Below, piece by piece: positions 1-5,199 of a DNA stretch of 21,069 nt. The number at the start of each line of letters is the position of its first letter. Positions within the stretch are counted from its first letter, which is position 1. A program made the position numbers and the translations under genes. Source of the DNA: a virus. Under the pieces are notes generated by a model. It did no database searches. It was given only the letters and a program-made list of their open reading frames with translations, and had not been told where the DNA came from. The stretch spans positions 1 through 21,069 of IMG/VR virus record IMGVR_UViG_3300032893_001230; one strand, 5' to 3'.

Positions 1-923
1 CCTTCTTTATTGAAATTAAGATTGTATCTTTGCGCATATGCTTGAGCTTCTTTTGTCTTTTGTTCAATAGTATTAATTTTGAATTCTTTTTGCTCCATCC
101 AGTCAAGATGTTGGTTGCGTAGAGCATAACTTTTGTTGTCTTCCGATAGTTTTTCAAAGTCATCCCGATTCAACCAGTCAAGATGTTGGTAGCGTAGAGC
201 ATTACCTTTGTTATCTTCCGAAAGTTTTTCAAAATCATCCCGATTCATCCAGTCAAAATGTTGGTTGCATAGAGCATGACCTTTGTTATCTTCCGAGAGT
301 TTTTCAAAGTCATTCCGATTTATCCAGTCAAGATGTTGGTTGCGTAGAGCATTACATTGATTATTTTTCGAGAGTTTTTCAAAGTCATCCCGATTTATCC
401 AGTCAAGATGTTGGTAGCATAGAGCATTACCTTTGTTATTTTCCGAGAGTTTTTCAAAGTCATCCCGATTCATCCAGTCAAGATATTGGTTGCATAGAGC
501 ATAATCTTTGTTATATTCCGAGAGTTTTTCAAAGTTATCCCGATTCAACCAATCAAGATGTTGGTTGCGTAGAGCATGACCTTTGTTGTCTTCCGAGAGT
601 TTTTCAAAGTTATCCCGATTCAACCAATCAAGATGTTGGTTGTGTAGAGCATAATCTTTGTTATATTCCGATAGTTTTTCAAAATCATCCCGATTCATCC
701 AGTCAAAATGTTGGTTGCGTAGAGAACAACCTTTGTTGTCTTCCGATAGTTTTTCAAAGTCATCCCGATTCATCCAGTCAAAATGTTGGTAGCATAGAGC
801 ATGATCTTTGTTATTTTCCGAGAGTTTTTCAAAGTCATCCCGATTCATCCAATCAAGATGTTGGTTGCGTAGAGAACAACCTTTGTTGTCTTCCGAGAGT
901 TTTTCAAAGTCATCCCGATTCAT
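1..923 (-). CDS. 25-residue tandem-repeat protein (partial, runs off the left edge)
   Basis: Not a protein I recognise. The start ATG (923-921) follows a textbook AAGGAGG six bases upstream. The frame stays open to the window edge, so the C-terminus is missing. Residues 1-275 are eleven head-to-tail repeats of exactly 25 residues. Each has an almost fixed first half (NRDDFEKLSE), a middle NK, and an ending of the type QHLDW. Variation is confined mainly to repeat positions 12, 15, 16, 19, 20 and 23. After the repeats comes a charged, probably helical tail (MEQKEFKINTIEQKTK, then more). The repeat looks like two short amphipathic helices, so an alpha-solenoid or a binding scaffold is possible; this is inference. 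The gene is the last of a minus-strand run and carries structured leader copy A just upstream. No signal peptide or membrane segment is visible. Confidence 0.85.
   Translation of the reverse strand, partial: MNRDDFEKLSEDNKGCSLRNQHLDWMNRDDFEKLSENNKDHALCYQHFDWMNRDDFEKLSEDNKGCSLRNQHFDWMNRDDFEKLSEYNKDYALHNQHLDWLNRDNFEKLSEDNKGHALRNQHLDWLNRDNFEKLSEYNKDYALCNQYLDWMNRDDFEKLSENNKGNALCYQHLDWINRDDFEKLSKNNQCNALRNQHLDWINRNDFEKLSEDNKGHALCNQHFDWMNRDDFEKLSEDNKGNALRYQHLDWLNRDDFEKLSEDNKSYALRNQHLDWMEQKEFKINTIEQKTKEAQAYAQRYNLNFNKE
99..923 (-). repeat. Eleven 75-bp in-frame tandem repeats
   Basis: A unit of exactly 75 bp recurs at 99, 174, 249, 324, 399, 474, 549, 624, 699, 774 and 849 with no indels. Framework codons are nearly identical between copies, while a few codons take several alternative forms in mosaic combinations, as expected from unequal exchange or gene conversion plus local diversification. 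It is coding sequence and has no spacers, so it is not a CRISPR array. Confidence 0.95.
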
Positions 924-940
924 AATTTCCCTCCTTCTCA

Positions 941-1022
941 CTCTGCGTCTTCCGGAGTTGTGAACCGGCAACGCCTACATTAAGTACGCCGTCCCCTCAA
1001 CGGCGTGTCTGAATTATTTTTT
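941..1022 (-). promoter_or_regulatory. Structured 5' leader element, copy A
   Basis: GC-rich island in an AT-rich context, nearly identical to 2008-2090 (about six substitutions and one indel). On the minus-strand RNA it forms a 7-bp hairpin (ACGCCGT/ACGGCGT, loop TGAGGGG; 986-1006). A second hairpin follows, with outer GCGT/ACGC (945-948 with 971-974) and inner CCGG/CCGG (952-955 with 965-968). The element ends about 6 nt before the Shine-Dalgarno sequence of the repeat-protein gene. A further hairpin, CGCAAT/ATTGCG, lies upstream at 1025-1053. It is not a family I recognise. Its position suggests a cis-acting leader controlling translation or RNA stability. Confidence 0.7.
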
Positions 1023-1135
1023 ACCGCAATCTCCATCGTTCGGAATAATTGCGCAAAAAATCAAAATTGCAATATACAAAAAAATAAAAAATGCCATTAT
1101 AAAAACAAAAAAAATAATAAAAATAATATTTAATA

Positions 1136-1441
1136 TCATATCTTTATCCCATTGATTCTATAAAGATTTCTAACTGCCTGATTATATCTCAAAATATATT
1201 CTTTCATTTTTTTTATTCGATACATATCTATATCTTTTATTATATTTACCCATTGATCTTGCCAATCTTTCAAAACTAAATATAACCGATATGATTCTTT
1301 GGGCGTCCAGCCTTCATCTCTATTTTTTTTATCATATTTATTTTTAATTTCATCCGCATTATCCATTTCAATTTTTAGTTGTTTAGCTGTTTTTTCTAAC
1401 TCTGCTAAATTTTCTTCAATTACAATAAATTCATCATTCAT
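1136..1441 (-). CDS. Hypothetical coiled-coil protein, 101 aa
   Basis: Unrecognised phage protein. A strong GGGAGG lies 6 nt before the ATG. The sequence is rich in Lys, Glu, Asn and Asp and looks wholly helical: residues 7-45 (EENLAELEKTAKQLKIEMDN and on) have heptad-like spacing, and a second amphipathic helix occupies roughly residues 50-100 with several Trp, Tyr and Arg residues. No signal peptide, membrane segment or metal motif is visible. It sits downstream of the 60-aa gene in the same run and upstream of structured leader copy A. Function is unknown. Confidence 0.75.
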   Translation of the reverse strand: MNDEFIVIEENLAELEKTAKQLKIEMDNADEIKNKYDKKNRDEGWTPKESYRLYLVLKDWQDQWVNIIKDIDMYRIKKMKEYILRYNQAVRNLYRINGIKI

Positions 1442-1473
1442 AATAACCTCCCGCTGTAATAAAAAAATCTATA

Positions 1474-1656
1474 TCATCTGAAAATTTGTTCTATTTCAGA
1501 TAACATGTAATATTCAGCAAGCTTTATTCCTATTTTTATTCTCTTTTTTTCCGCTTGCTTAATACGTCCTGCCAAAACGTCTTTTTTCATTTCGTTATAT
1601 ATCAATGCAATTTTTTTCATTATTGAGACTTGCTTTTTTGCATATTGTGTTATCAT
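1474..1656 (-). CDS. Small basic protein, 60 aa
   Basis: Unrecognised. The frame is open upstream to 1689, but the ATG at 1656 has a well-placed GAGGGAATTATT in front of it, so I start there (MITQYAKKQVSIMKKIALIY). It is Lys-rich and helical and has no Cys motif or membrane segment. It is the first coding sequence downstream of the hammerhead ribozyme cleavage site, so its mRNA would gain a new 5' end at about position 1772 if the ribozyme is active. Confidence 0.65.
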   Translation of the reverse strand: MITQYAKKQVSIMKKIALIYNEMKKDVLAGRIKQAEKKRIKIGIKLAEYYMLSEIEQIFR

Positions 1657-1680
1657 AATAATTCCCTCTCGTTTTTTCAA

Positions 1681-1738
1681 ATTGGACATTCAAGATCATT
1701 TTCTTCTTTAAAATTTTTAACTTGATTTTTTGTCCAAT
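1681..1738 (-). repeat. Inverted repeat between ribozyme and the 60-aa gene
   Basis: ATTGGACA (minus, 1738-1731) and TGTCCAAT (1688-1681) are perfect 8-bp arms, and TCAAG/CTTGA form a second paired segment inside them. On the minus transcript this gives a long bulged hairpin in the 5' region left after ribozyme cleavage, upstream of the RBS of the 60-aa gene. Its role is unknown. Confidence 0.5.
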
Positions 1739-1766
1739 GTGAATACACTGCATTCGCTTTTCGGCT

Positions 1767-1818
1767 ATAACCGACTGGATTTCTCCGGTTTCGTCGTATT
1801 ACGACTCATCAGGGTTAT
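1767..1818 (-). ncRNA. Hammerhead ribozyme, type I
   Basis: All conserved core elements are present in order on the minus strand. Stem I 5' arm is AUAACC (1818-1813), followed by CUGAUGA (1812-1806). Stem II is GUCGU-AAU-ACGAC (1805-1793), followed by GAAA (1792-1789). Stem III is ACCGGA-GAAA-UCCAGU (1789-1774) with a GNRA loop and a single C-A mismatch. The cleavage-site C is 1773, and the stem I 3' arm GGUUAU (1772-1767) is fully complementary to the 5' arm. Cleavage is predicted between 1773 and 1772. Stem I is the open helix, hence type I. The 5' arm begins on the base right after the UGA stop of the 58-aa gene, so the ribozyme would separate that gene's mRNA from the downstream genes. 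Hammerheads are known in phages; self-cleavage here is inferred from sequence. Confidence 0.92.
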
Positions 1819-1995
1819 TCAAAATTGTACACCTGCAAAAGCACAATAGATTTCAATATCTCTGGAAACTTCATCCTTCAAGATTGCCGCATCTTCAATT
1901 CTATTCAACGAAATCAGTTCTTTTTGTCTGAAATACAAGGAGGCAATTTGAAGCGCAGTCATTACCTGTGATACTGGCGATTTAGTATATTTCAT
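1819..1995 (-). CDS. Small protein, 58 aa, between a structured leader and a hammerhead
   Basis: Unrecognised. The ATG (1995-1993) follows GAAGGAAGGAATT, and structured leader copy B lies just upstream. The product begins MKYTKSPVSQVMTALQIASL and is mostly helical, with a hydrophobic patch at residues 12-23 too short and mixed for a convincing membrane span. The TGA stop (1821-1819) abuts stem I of the hammerhead, so the ribozyme forms this gene's 3' UTR. The combination of structured leader, small ORF and ribozyme looks deliberate, but no function can be assigned. Confidence 0.75.
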   Translation of the reverse strand: MKYTKSPVSQVMTALQIASLYFRQKELISLNRIEDAAILKDEVSRDIEIYCAFAGVQF

Positions 1996-2007
1996 AATTC
2001 CTTCCTT

Positions 2008-2090
2008 CTCTGCGTCTTCCGGGGTTGCGAACCGGCAACGCTTACATTAAGACGCCGTCCCCTCAACGGCGTTTCAGGATTATTTTTTTT
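2008..2090 (-). promoter_or_regulatory. Structured 5' leader element, copy B
   Basis: Second copy of the element at 941-1022. Both hairpins are conserved: ACGCCGT/ACGGCGT (2052-2072) with an identical 7-nt loop, and GCGT/ACGC (2012-2015 with 2038-2041) enclosing CCGG/CCGG (2019-2022 with 2032-2035). One difference from copy A turns a possible G-U pair into G-C and so keeps pairing. As in copy A, an A-rich stretch and another, unrelated hairpin lie upstream (TTTCAATC/GATTGAAA, 2088-2115). The gene's Shine-Dalgarno starts right after the element. Confidence 0.7.
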
Positions 2091-2139
2091 CAATCAAAAT
2101 AGAAAAAGATTGAAATTCTCTTTCCGCTTCATTAATTTT

Positions 2140-2619
2140 CTATTCGATATAAGAAATACAAGCGTCCGCATATCTATCTGTAATGTCTATTCCTATTGCA
2201 GATAATTGTTTTTTGCTATGATAATCGGCATCATCTCCGAACATTTTTTTCAATTCTTCCCATTCTTGATCATCAATAAGATCATACATTTCAAATTCTT
2301 CGTTCCCAACAAAATTATTTTCAATGTCATAGATACAAATCACATCATTCTGGAAACGAAACTCCGTATTCCCTGCATAGGTTCTTTCGAATACTTTTTT
2401 TTCATCAAAATCAATAAAAATGTCAACATTCATGCCGGTACAAAAATTATCAAAAGCAAATCTTACGATATTTTCATCCGACAATTCTTTTTTTTCGCCT
2501 TGAAAATCAAACATTATTTCATCACCTTTTTCATCAAAAGCCTTATCAAAATAATGTGATTCTGATTCATATACCTCACGGTTTTCTTCGTCAATTTTCT
2601 TTAATAAATTAAAACTCAT
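2140..2619 (-). CDS. Strongly acidic protein, 159 aa
   Basis: Not recognised. The ATG follows AAAGGGGCTTAT. By hand count there are about 42 Asp/Glu against 17 Lys/Arg, with acidic residues spread along the whole chain (for example residues 104-130, which include NEEFEMYDLIDDQEWEELKK). There are no membrane segments; Trp is rare, and Cys are isolated. It is the first gene after a near-consensus promoter (2675-2703), which fits early or constitutive expression. Small, very acidic phage proteins are sometimes DNA mimics that block restriction or CRISPR enzymes. That is a possibility from charge and position only; a structural or regulatory role is equally open. Confidence 0.75.
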   Translation of the reverse strand: MSFNLLKKIDEENREVYESESHYFDKAFDEKGDEIMFDFQGEKKELSDENIVRFAFDNFCTGMNVDIFIDFDEKKVFERTYAGNTEFRFQNDVICIYDIENNFVGNEEFEMYDLIDDQEWEELKKMFGDDADYHSKKQLSAIGIDITDRYADACISYIE

Positions 2620-2649
2620 ATAAGCCCCTTTCTGTAATTCCTTCCTTCC

Positions 2650-2703
2650 GAGATTATTTCTAATCTCTATATATATAATACATCATATTTTAATTTTTGT
2701 CAA
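2650..2703 (-). promoter_or_regulatory. Sigma-70-type promoter and 5'-end hairpin
   Basis: On the minus strand, TTGACA (2703-2698) and TATTAT (2680-2675) are separated by exactly 17 bp, one base from consensus overall. The expected transcript starts about at 2668, directly at a perfect 7-bp hairpin with GAAA tetraloop (GAGATTA-GAAA-TAATCTC, 2667-2650). The hairpin would sit at the very 5' end of the mRNA and could protect it. The promoter drives the acidic-protein gene and probably the genes to its left. Confidence 0.75.
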
Positions 2704-3079
2704 GTTTTTTATGCAAATATTTTAAATATTTACAAATTATTTACACTTTTATTTAAATTGTTGCGTAAGTAACTTTTAGACATTTAATGTATGCTATTTA
2801 CAGTTTTTATATTTTTTATATCCTATTTTATTTCAAAATTTGTCAATAAGTTGTCAATGACTATGTATACAAAAACATACACTTTTCTATATTGCACGAG
2901 GATTGACGCTATTGAAAAATATGGTCAAAACATATATTTATTCAAATAACAAAAGTTTTTCGATTGTAGCGAAGATGTAAGCATATTTTCAAAGATCGAT
3001 TATAGTCATTTTTTTCAACAAAAAATATCCTGATAATATAATTGCTCGATTTTCAAATACTTTCATTTCAAACTCGATC
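2704..3079. other. Intergenic region without a convincing gene
   Basis: No ORF here has both a credible RBS and useful length. Visible structure: two direct ATTGACAA copies 11 bp apart on the minus strand (about 2840-2860), resembling tandem -35 boxes. A TGTAT/ATACA inverted repeat lies near 2865-2882. A half-palindrome, GTTGCGTAAGTAAC, lies near 2759-2772. CGCTA/TAGCG arms (about 2908-2972) enclose pairing GAAAAA/TTTTTC. The stretch probably holds regulatory sites for the minus-strand genes to its left. Confidence 0.4.
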
Positions 3080-3355
3080 TCACGATACATTTTTTGGCAA
3101 TTTTGCCCTATGATTCCCGATGCCTGCCCGGTTAGGATTTTTGCCTTTTCTGAAATTATATAGCGGGCAAGATTTTGATGGACAAAAATCGACTTCTTTT
3201 TCCTGGTTATTCATACAAAAAACTTTGCAATAGTTTTTGATCTTTTTTAAATTTGATAATTTCTTGTCTTTCAAAAAACAATCGATACAAAGAATTTGAT
3301 TTTTGACCGGATTGCAATCCGAACATTTTTTTCTGATAGCCTGTGCAGGATTCAT
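3080..3355 (-). CDS. Cys-rich, probably zinc-binding phage protein, 91 aa
   Basis: The N-terminus (AIRKKCSDC) and the end (CPLYNFRKGKNPNR) match a widespread small phage protein type of the form AIR.KC.DC followed by C...CPLY.FR.GKNP. Function of that type is unknown to me. Eight Cys form four pairs: C11/C14, C23/C26, C43/C47 and C58/C63, enough for two zinc sites. The middle pairs look like an insertion relative to the shorter common form. The ATG overlaps the stop of the RHH gene (ATGA) and is preceded by GAAGGAATT, so the two genes form one operon. Confidence 0.75.
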   Translation of the reverse strand: MNPAQAIRKKCSDCNPVKNQILCIDCFLKDKKLSNLKKIKNYCKVFCMNNQEKEVDFCPSKSCPLYNFRKGKNPNRAGIGNHRAKLPKNVS

Positions 3356-3549
3356 AATTCCTTCTTCACAAATTTGTATAATTCTGGATATATTTCCGGG
3401 TGCTTTTCGACGTATGAAAAAATTACATGAAATGTTTGCGAACGGTTAAGCCCTAATTTCTTCTTCATATTTGTAAGTTTTTCCTGATCGTCTTTCCAGA
3501 TACCAATACCTGTGAATTTTTCTGAATTTTCTGAATTTTCTGTTTTCAT
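3352..3549 (-). CDS. Ribbon-helix-helix-like regulator, 65 aa
   Basis: A short protein with the layout of an Arc/CopG-type DNA-binding protein. After a polar 10-residue N-terminus comes a beta-strand-like FTGIGIW, then a helix DQEKLTNMKKKL, a turn GLNRSQT with the typical G-x-N/S-R-S pattern, and a second helix FHVIFSYVEKH. Such proteins bind palindromic operators as dimers. The gene faces the plus-strand cluster across a short region whose 9-bp inverted-repeat arms overlap both putative promoters, so autoregulation and control of the divergent genes is a reasonable inference. SD AAGGAG precedes the ATG. Confidence 0.6.
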   Translation of the reverse strand: MKTENSENSEKFTGIGIWKDDQEKLTNMKKKLGLNRSQTFHVIFSYVEKHPEIYPELYKFVKKEL

Positions 3550-3570
3550 TTTTAAAACTCCTTAAAATAC

Positions 3571-3635
3571 AATTTAGCATATATTTGAAAAAATAACAAT
3601 ATTTTTCTTGCTAAATTTTTTATTTGTGATATATT
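3571..3635. promoter_or_regulatory. Divergent promoter/operator region
   Basis: Perfect 9-bp arms AATTTAGCA (3571-3579) and TGCTAAATT (3609-3617) are 29 bp apart. The right arm overlaps a plus-strand -35 TTGCTA (3608-3613), with TATATT (3630-3635) 16 bp further on. The left arm overlaps a minus-strand -10 TAAATT (3576-3571), 17 bp from TTGTTA (3599-3594). A dimeric repressor bound at both arms would control both directions; the adjacent RHH protein is the obvious candidate. Confidence 0.55.
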
Positions 3636-3654
3636 TAATTTGAAAGGAAATAAA

Positions 3655-3858
3655 ATGAATAGATTATCACTGGATAGAATAAAACGAATGTGCTACCGAA
3701 ATTATGTTATTGTTTTTTCATCTAAAGAATATAGTCTTAGTAGCTATCATCTTATTTCCAATCATATTGATTATGATGAATTGAAGGAACATTTTGAAAT
3801 AGATGGTTATGAAAACACAACAATAAGAAACATTATCAAATTAAAGGATATGAACTAA
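3655..3858 (+). CDS. Hypothetical protein, 67 aa
   Basis: First gene of the plus-strand cluster. The frame opens earlier, but the ATG at 3655 has AAAGGA six bases upstream and is the natural start. The product (MNRLSLDRIKRMCYRNYVIV and on) is mixed alpha/beta by eye, with basic residues near the N-terminus and no membrane or metal motif. Its TAA overlaps the ATG of the next gene (TAATG), so translation is probably coupled. I do not recognise a family. Confidence 0.65.
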   Translation: MNRLSLDRIKRMCYRNYVIVFSSKEYSLSSYHLISNHIDYDELKEHFEIDGYENTTIRNIIKLKDMN

Positions 3859-4133
3859 TGAGTATAAAACAAAAATTTTTTCAAGAAATAAATTCTAAAA
3901 TTGATTTTTGGAAACAAGGAGATGGCAGTATTGAAGAAAAACTTAGGGGGCTCGCTTTCTCAATCTTAGTTATAATCGATGGTGAAAGTTCAATAGGTCC
4001 ATTCGCGCTAAAACCTATTGATGAAAATGGAAATGAGGGCGAAAATATCGCAGGCGAATTACATCATGAGTTCGAGAATATTACCGATGAAGCAAAAAAA
4101 AAATTGAAGGAAATTGATGTCAAAAACTTTTGA
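3858..4133 (+). CDS. Conserved phage hypothetical protein, 91 aa
   Basis: Resembles a small conserved phage/prophage protein with a helical N-terminus followed by a KLRGLAFSILVIIDGES segment, a GPFALKP strand and a closing IAGELHHEF motif. I recall this pattern from phage genomes without a known function. It is acidic and cytosolic. It is coupled to the upstream gene by TAATG, and its end overlaps the start of the next gene by 17 nt. Three overlapping genes behind one promoter form a small operon running against the main direction. Confidence 0.7.
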   Translation: MSIKQKFFQEINSKIDFWKQGDGSIEEKLRGLAFSILVIIDGESSIGPFALKPIDENGNEGENIAGELHHEFENITDEAKKKLKEIDVKNF

Positions 4134-4350
4134 AGAAATAAAAACTTATTGTAATAAACTTCTAATTAGACAATTAAGTTTTCAAGAAACGGCATCAATA
4201 CATTTTGATAGAACAACATCAATTAGTAATAATTTTACAAATGTTTATCATTGTAAAAAACTTGATGACCATTGTTCATCCGCTCATTGTCCGCTTCTTG
4301 GTATTATCATGAAAGGAATTGAAGGTAGTTTGAATGATTGGATTAATTGA
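4117..4350 (+). CDS. Hypothetical protein, 77 aa
   Basis: The start is taken at ATG 4117, with GAAGGAAATTG before it; a TTG at 4114 is also in frame. Its 5' end lies inside the previous gene. It has a helical N-terminal half (FEEIKTYCNKLLIRQLSFQE) and a C-terminal part with Cys/His residues (YHCKK, DDHCSSAHCP) that could bind a metal, although the spacing does not match a zinc finger I know. The 3' end overlaps the start of the truncated gene at 4334. Function is unknown. Confidence 0.6.
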   Translation: MSKTFEEIKTYCNKLLIRQLSFQETASIHFDRTTSISNNFTNVYHCKKLDDHCSSAHCPLLGIIMKGIEGSLNDWIN

Positions 4351-4426
4351 TTTGGATTCAAAAATAGCAAATCTTGCATTAATGAAAATAAGATCATATT
4401 ACAGAAATAATGGAAAGATTATTTGA
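4334..4426 (+). pseudogene. N-terminal remnant of a phage radical-SAM-like protein
   Basis: The 30-residue reading frame starts MIGLIDLDSKIANLALMKI. This matches the beginning of a family of phage and bacterial radical-SAM-like proteins I know as GLIDVD...PNLALMKIS.YHK.KGD, which are several hundred residues long. Here it stops at TGA after NNGKII. The remainder is absent: a hairpin and a convergent gene follow at once. It therefore looks like the leftover 5' end of a deleted gene. It could be translated as a leaderless-context peptide by coupling to the upstream gene, but a function is unlikely. Confidence 0.6.
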
Positions 4427-4592
4427 AATGTTCCATTTCATAAGTTTTTGTATCTCTATAAATTTTACCTAAAGCAGATAATACATTAGAACTTTCACCA
4501 TTTTTACCTAATTTATACACTACATATCTATAACAATCATATATATCAGATAAATCGAAATGCTGTCCATCATCTGTTGAAATTAAATTCAT
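4419..4592 (-). CDS. Small protein, 57 aa
   Basis: Unrecognised. ATG 4592 is preceded by AAAGG at a suitable distance. The product begins MNLISTDDGQHFDLSDIYDC and has a regular alternation of charged and Tyr/Val residues (CYRYVVYKLGKNGESSNVL), suggesting a small folded domain with a strand pair. It is the last gene of the minus-strand lysis-side run and overlaps the 3' end of the plus-strand radical-SAM remnant by 8 bp. Confidence 0.6.
   Translation of the reverse strand: MNLISTDDGQHFDLSDIYDCYRYVVYKLGKNGESSNVLSALGKIYRDTKTYEMEHFK
4424..4440 (+). terminator. Weak terminator-like hairpin between convergent genes
   Basis: TGAAATG-TTC-CATTTCA is a perfect 7-bp stem with a 3-nt loop, followed on the plus strand by TAAG and five T. 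The stem is AT-rich and the T-run is short, so efficiency is doubtful. It sits at the end of the plus-strand cluster and also encodes the C-terminus of the minus-strand 57-aa gene. Confidence 0.4.
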
Positions 4593-4677
4593 ATTTTTAC
4601 CTTTCTATACTTAATTCAATTTCTACAATATCAATTATTTTATTATTTTTTGAATCAATTATTTTATTTATTTCTTT

Positions 4678-5199
4678 TTATAATTTCCATGCAAAGCCGA
4701 ATTCCCGGTAAGAATCATATGAATAAATTCCGAGGATAACTGCTATTATGGCAATTATAATAAGACATATACACAATACTGGTACTGCGACCCATAAAGA
4801 TTTCTTTAGAATGCTATTTTGTATTTCTAATTTTGTCAAGTTCGTTTGTAATGTCTGTGTTGAGGATTTCAAGTCTTGAAATGAGTTTGTCATTGTTGAT
4901 AATTGTTCCTTGAGACTTTCCACTAATTTTTGAGATTCGATCAATTGCTGTTTGAAGTTGTTCGATATATTTTGCATTTGAAGTAATTGACTCGTTAAGT
5001 CTTGCAATTGTATCTTTTGAATCGCTGAATTGCTTTTCAATTGTTTTATAATCATCATTGATTCGCTGATTTGTGATTTTAAGTTTATCAACGTTGACAC
5101 TGGCAATTTTATATATTGAAAATCCTGTGAGGCATCCGCCCAAAGCGAAACAGATAACGCCAATAATAATGTGACAAAAAACACTTTTAATTTTACCAT
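4678..5199 (-). CDS. Coiled-coil protein with signal peptide and C-terminal membrane anchor (outer frame of nested pair)
   Basis: The 173-aa product has a clear Sec signal (VKLKVFFVTLLLALSVSLWADAS, likely cut after ADA). A long Gln/Ser/Leu-rich coiled coil follows at about residues 35-130, then a strongly hydrophobic span at about 135-160 (VAVPVLCICLIIIAIIAVIL) and a short tail ending FAWKL. It would be periplasmic and tethered to the inner membrane by its C-terminus. There is no lipobox Cys. Another complete ORF (4814-5203) is embedded in it in a different frame, and the two starts are 4 nt apart. It lies near the holin and peptidase, so a spanin-like or other lysis role is the leading guess. 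Classical u-spanins also have an N-terminal export signal and a C-terminal span but are lipoproteins, which this is not. Confidence 0.75.
   Translation of the reverse strand: MVKLKVFFVTLLLALSVSLWADASQDFQYIKLPVSTLINLKSQISESMMIIKQLKSNSAIQKIQLQDLTSQLLQMQNISNNFKQQLIESQKLVESLKEQLSTMTNSFQDLKSSTQTLQTNLTKLEIQNSILKKSLWVAVPVLCICLIIIAIIAVILGIYSYDSYREFGFAWKL

Noticed and set aside
99-923. CRISPR array
   Set aside because: The 75-bp units are contiguous and in frame, with an RBS-equipped start codon and no unique spacers.
986-1022. Rho-independent terminator on the plus strand in leader copy A (and the same in copy B)
   Set aside because: The T-run lies several bases away from the 7-bp stem, and no plus-strand gene ends nearby. 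Conservation over the full 82 nt upstream of minus-strand start codons fits a leader better.
2989-3066. 25-codon minus-strand ORF after the Cys-rich gene
   Set aside because: It has only a weak RBS, is very short and shows no recognisable pattern.
4602-4677. Open frame continuing after the TAA of the 173-aa gene, with a 15-bp direct repeat (4630-4644 and 4654-4668)
   Set aside because: It has no start codon or SD and would require TAA readthrough; the repeat is simple AT-rich sequence.
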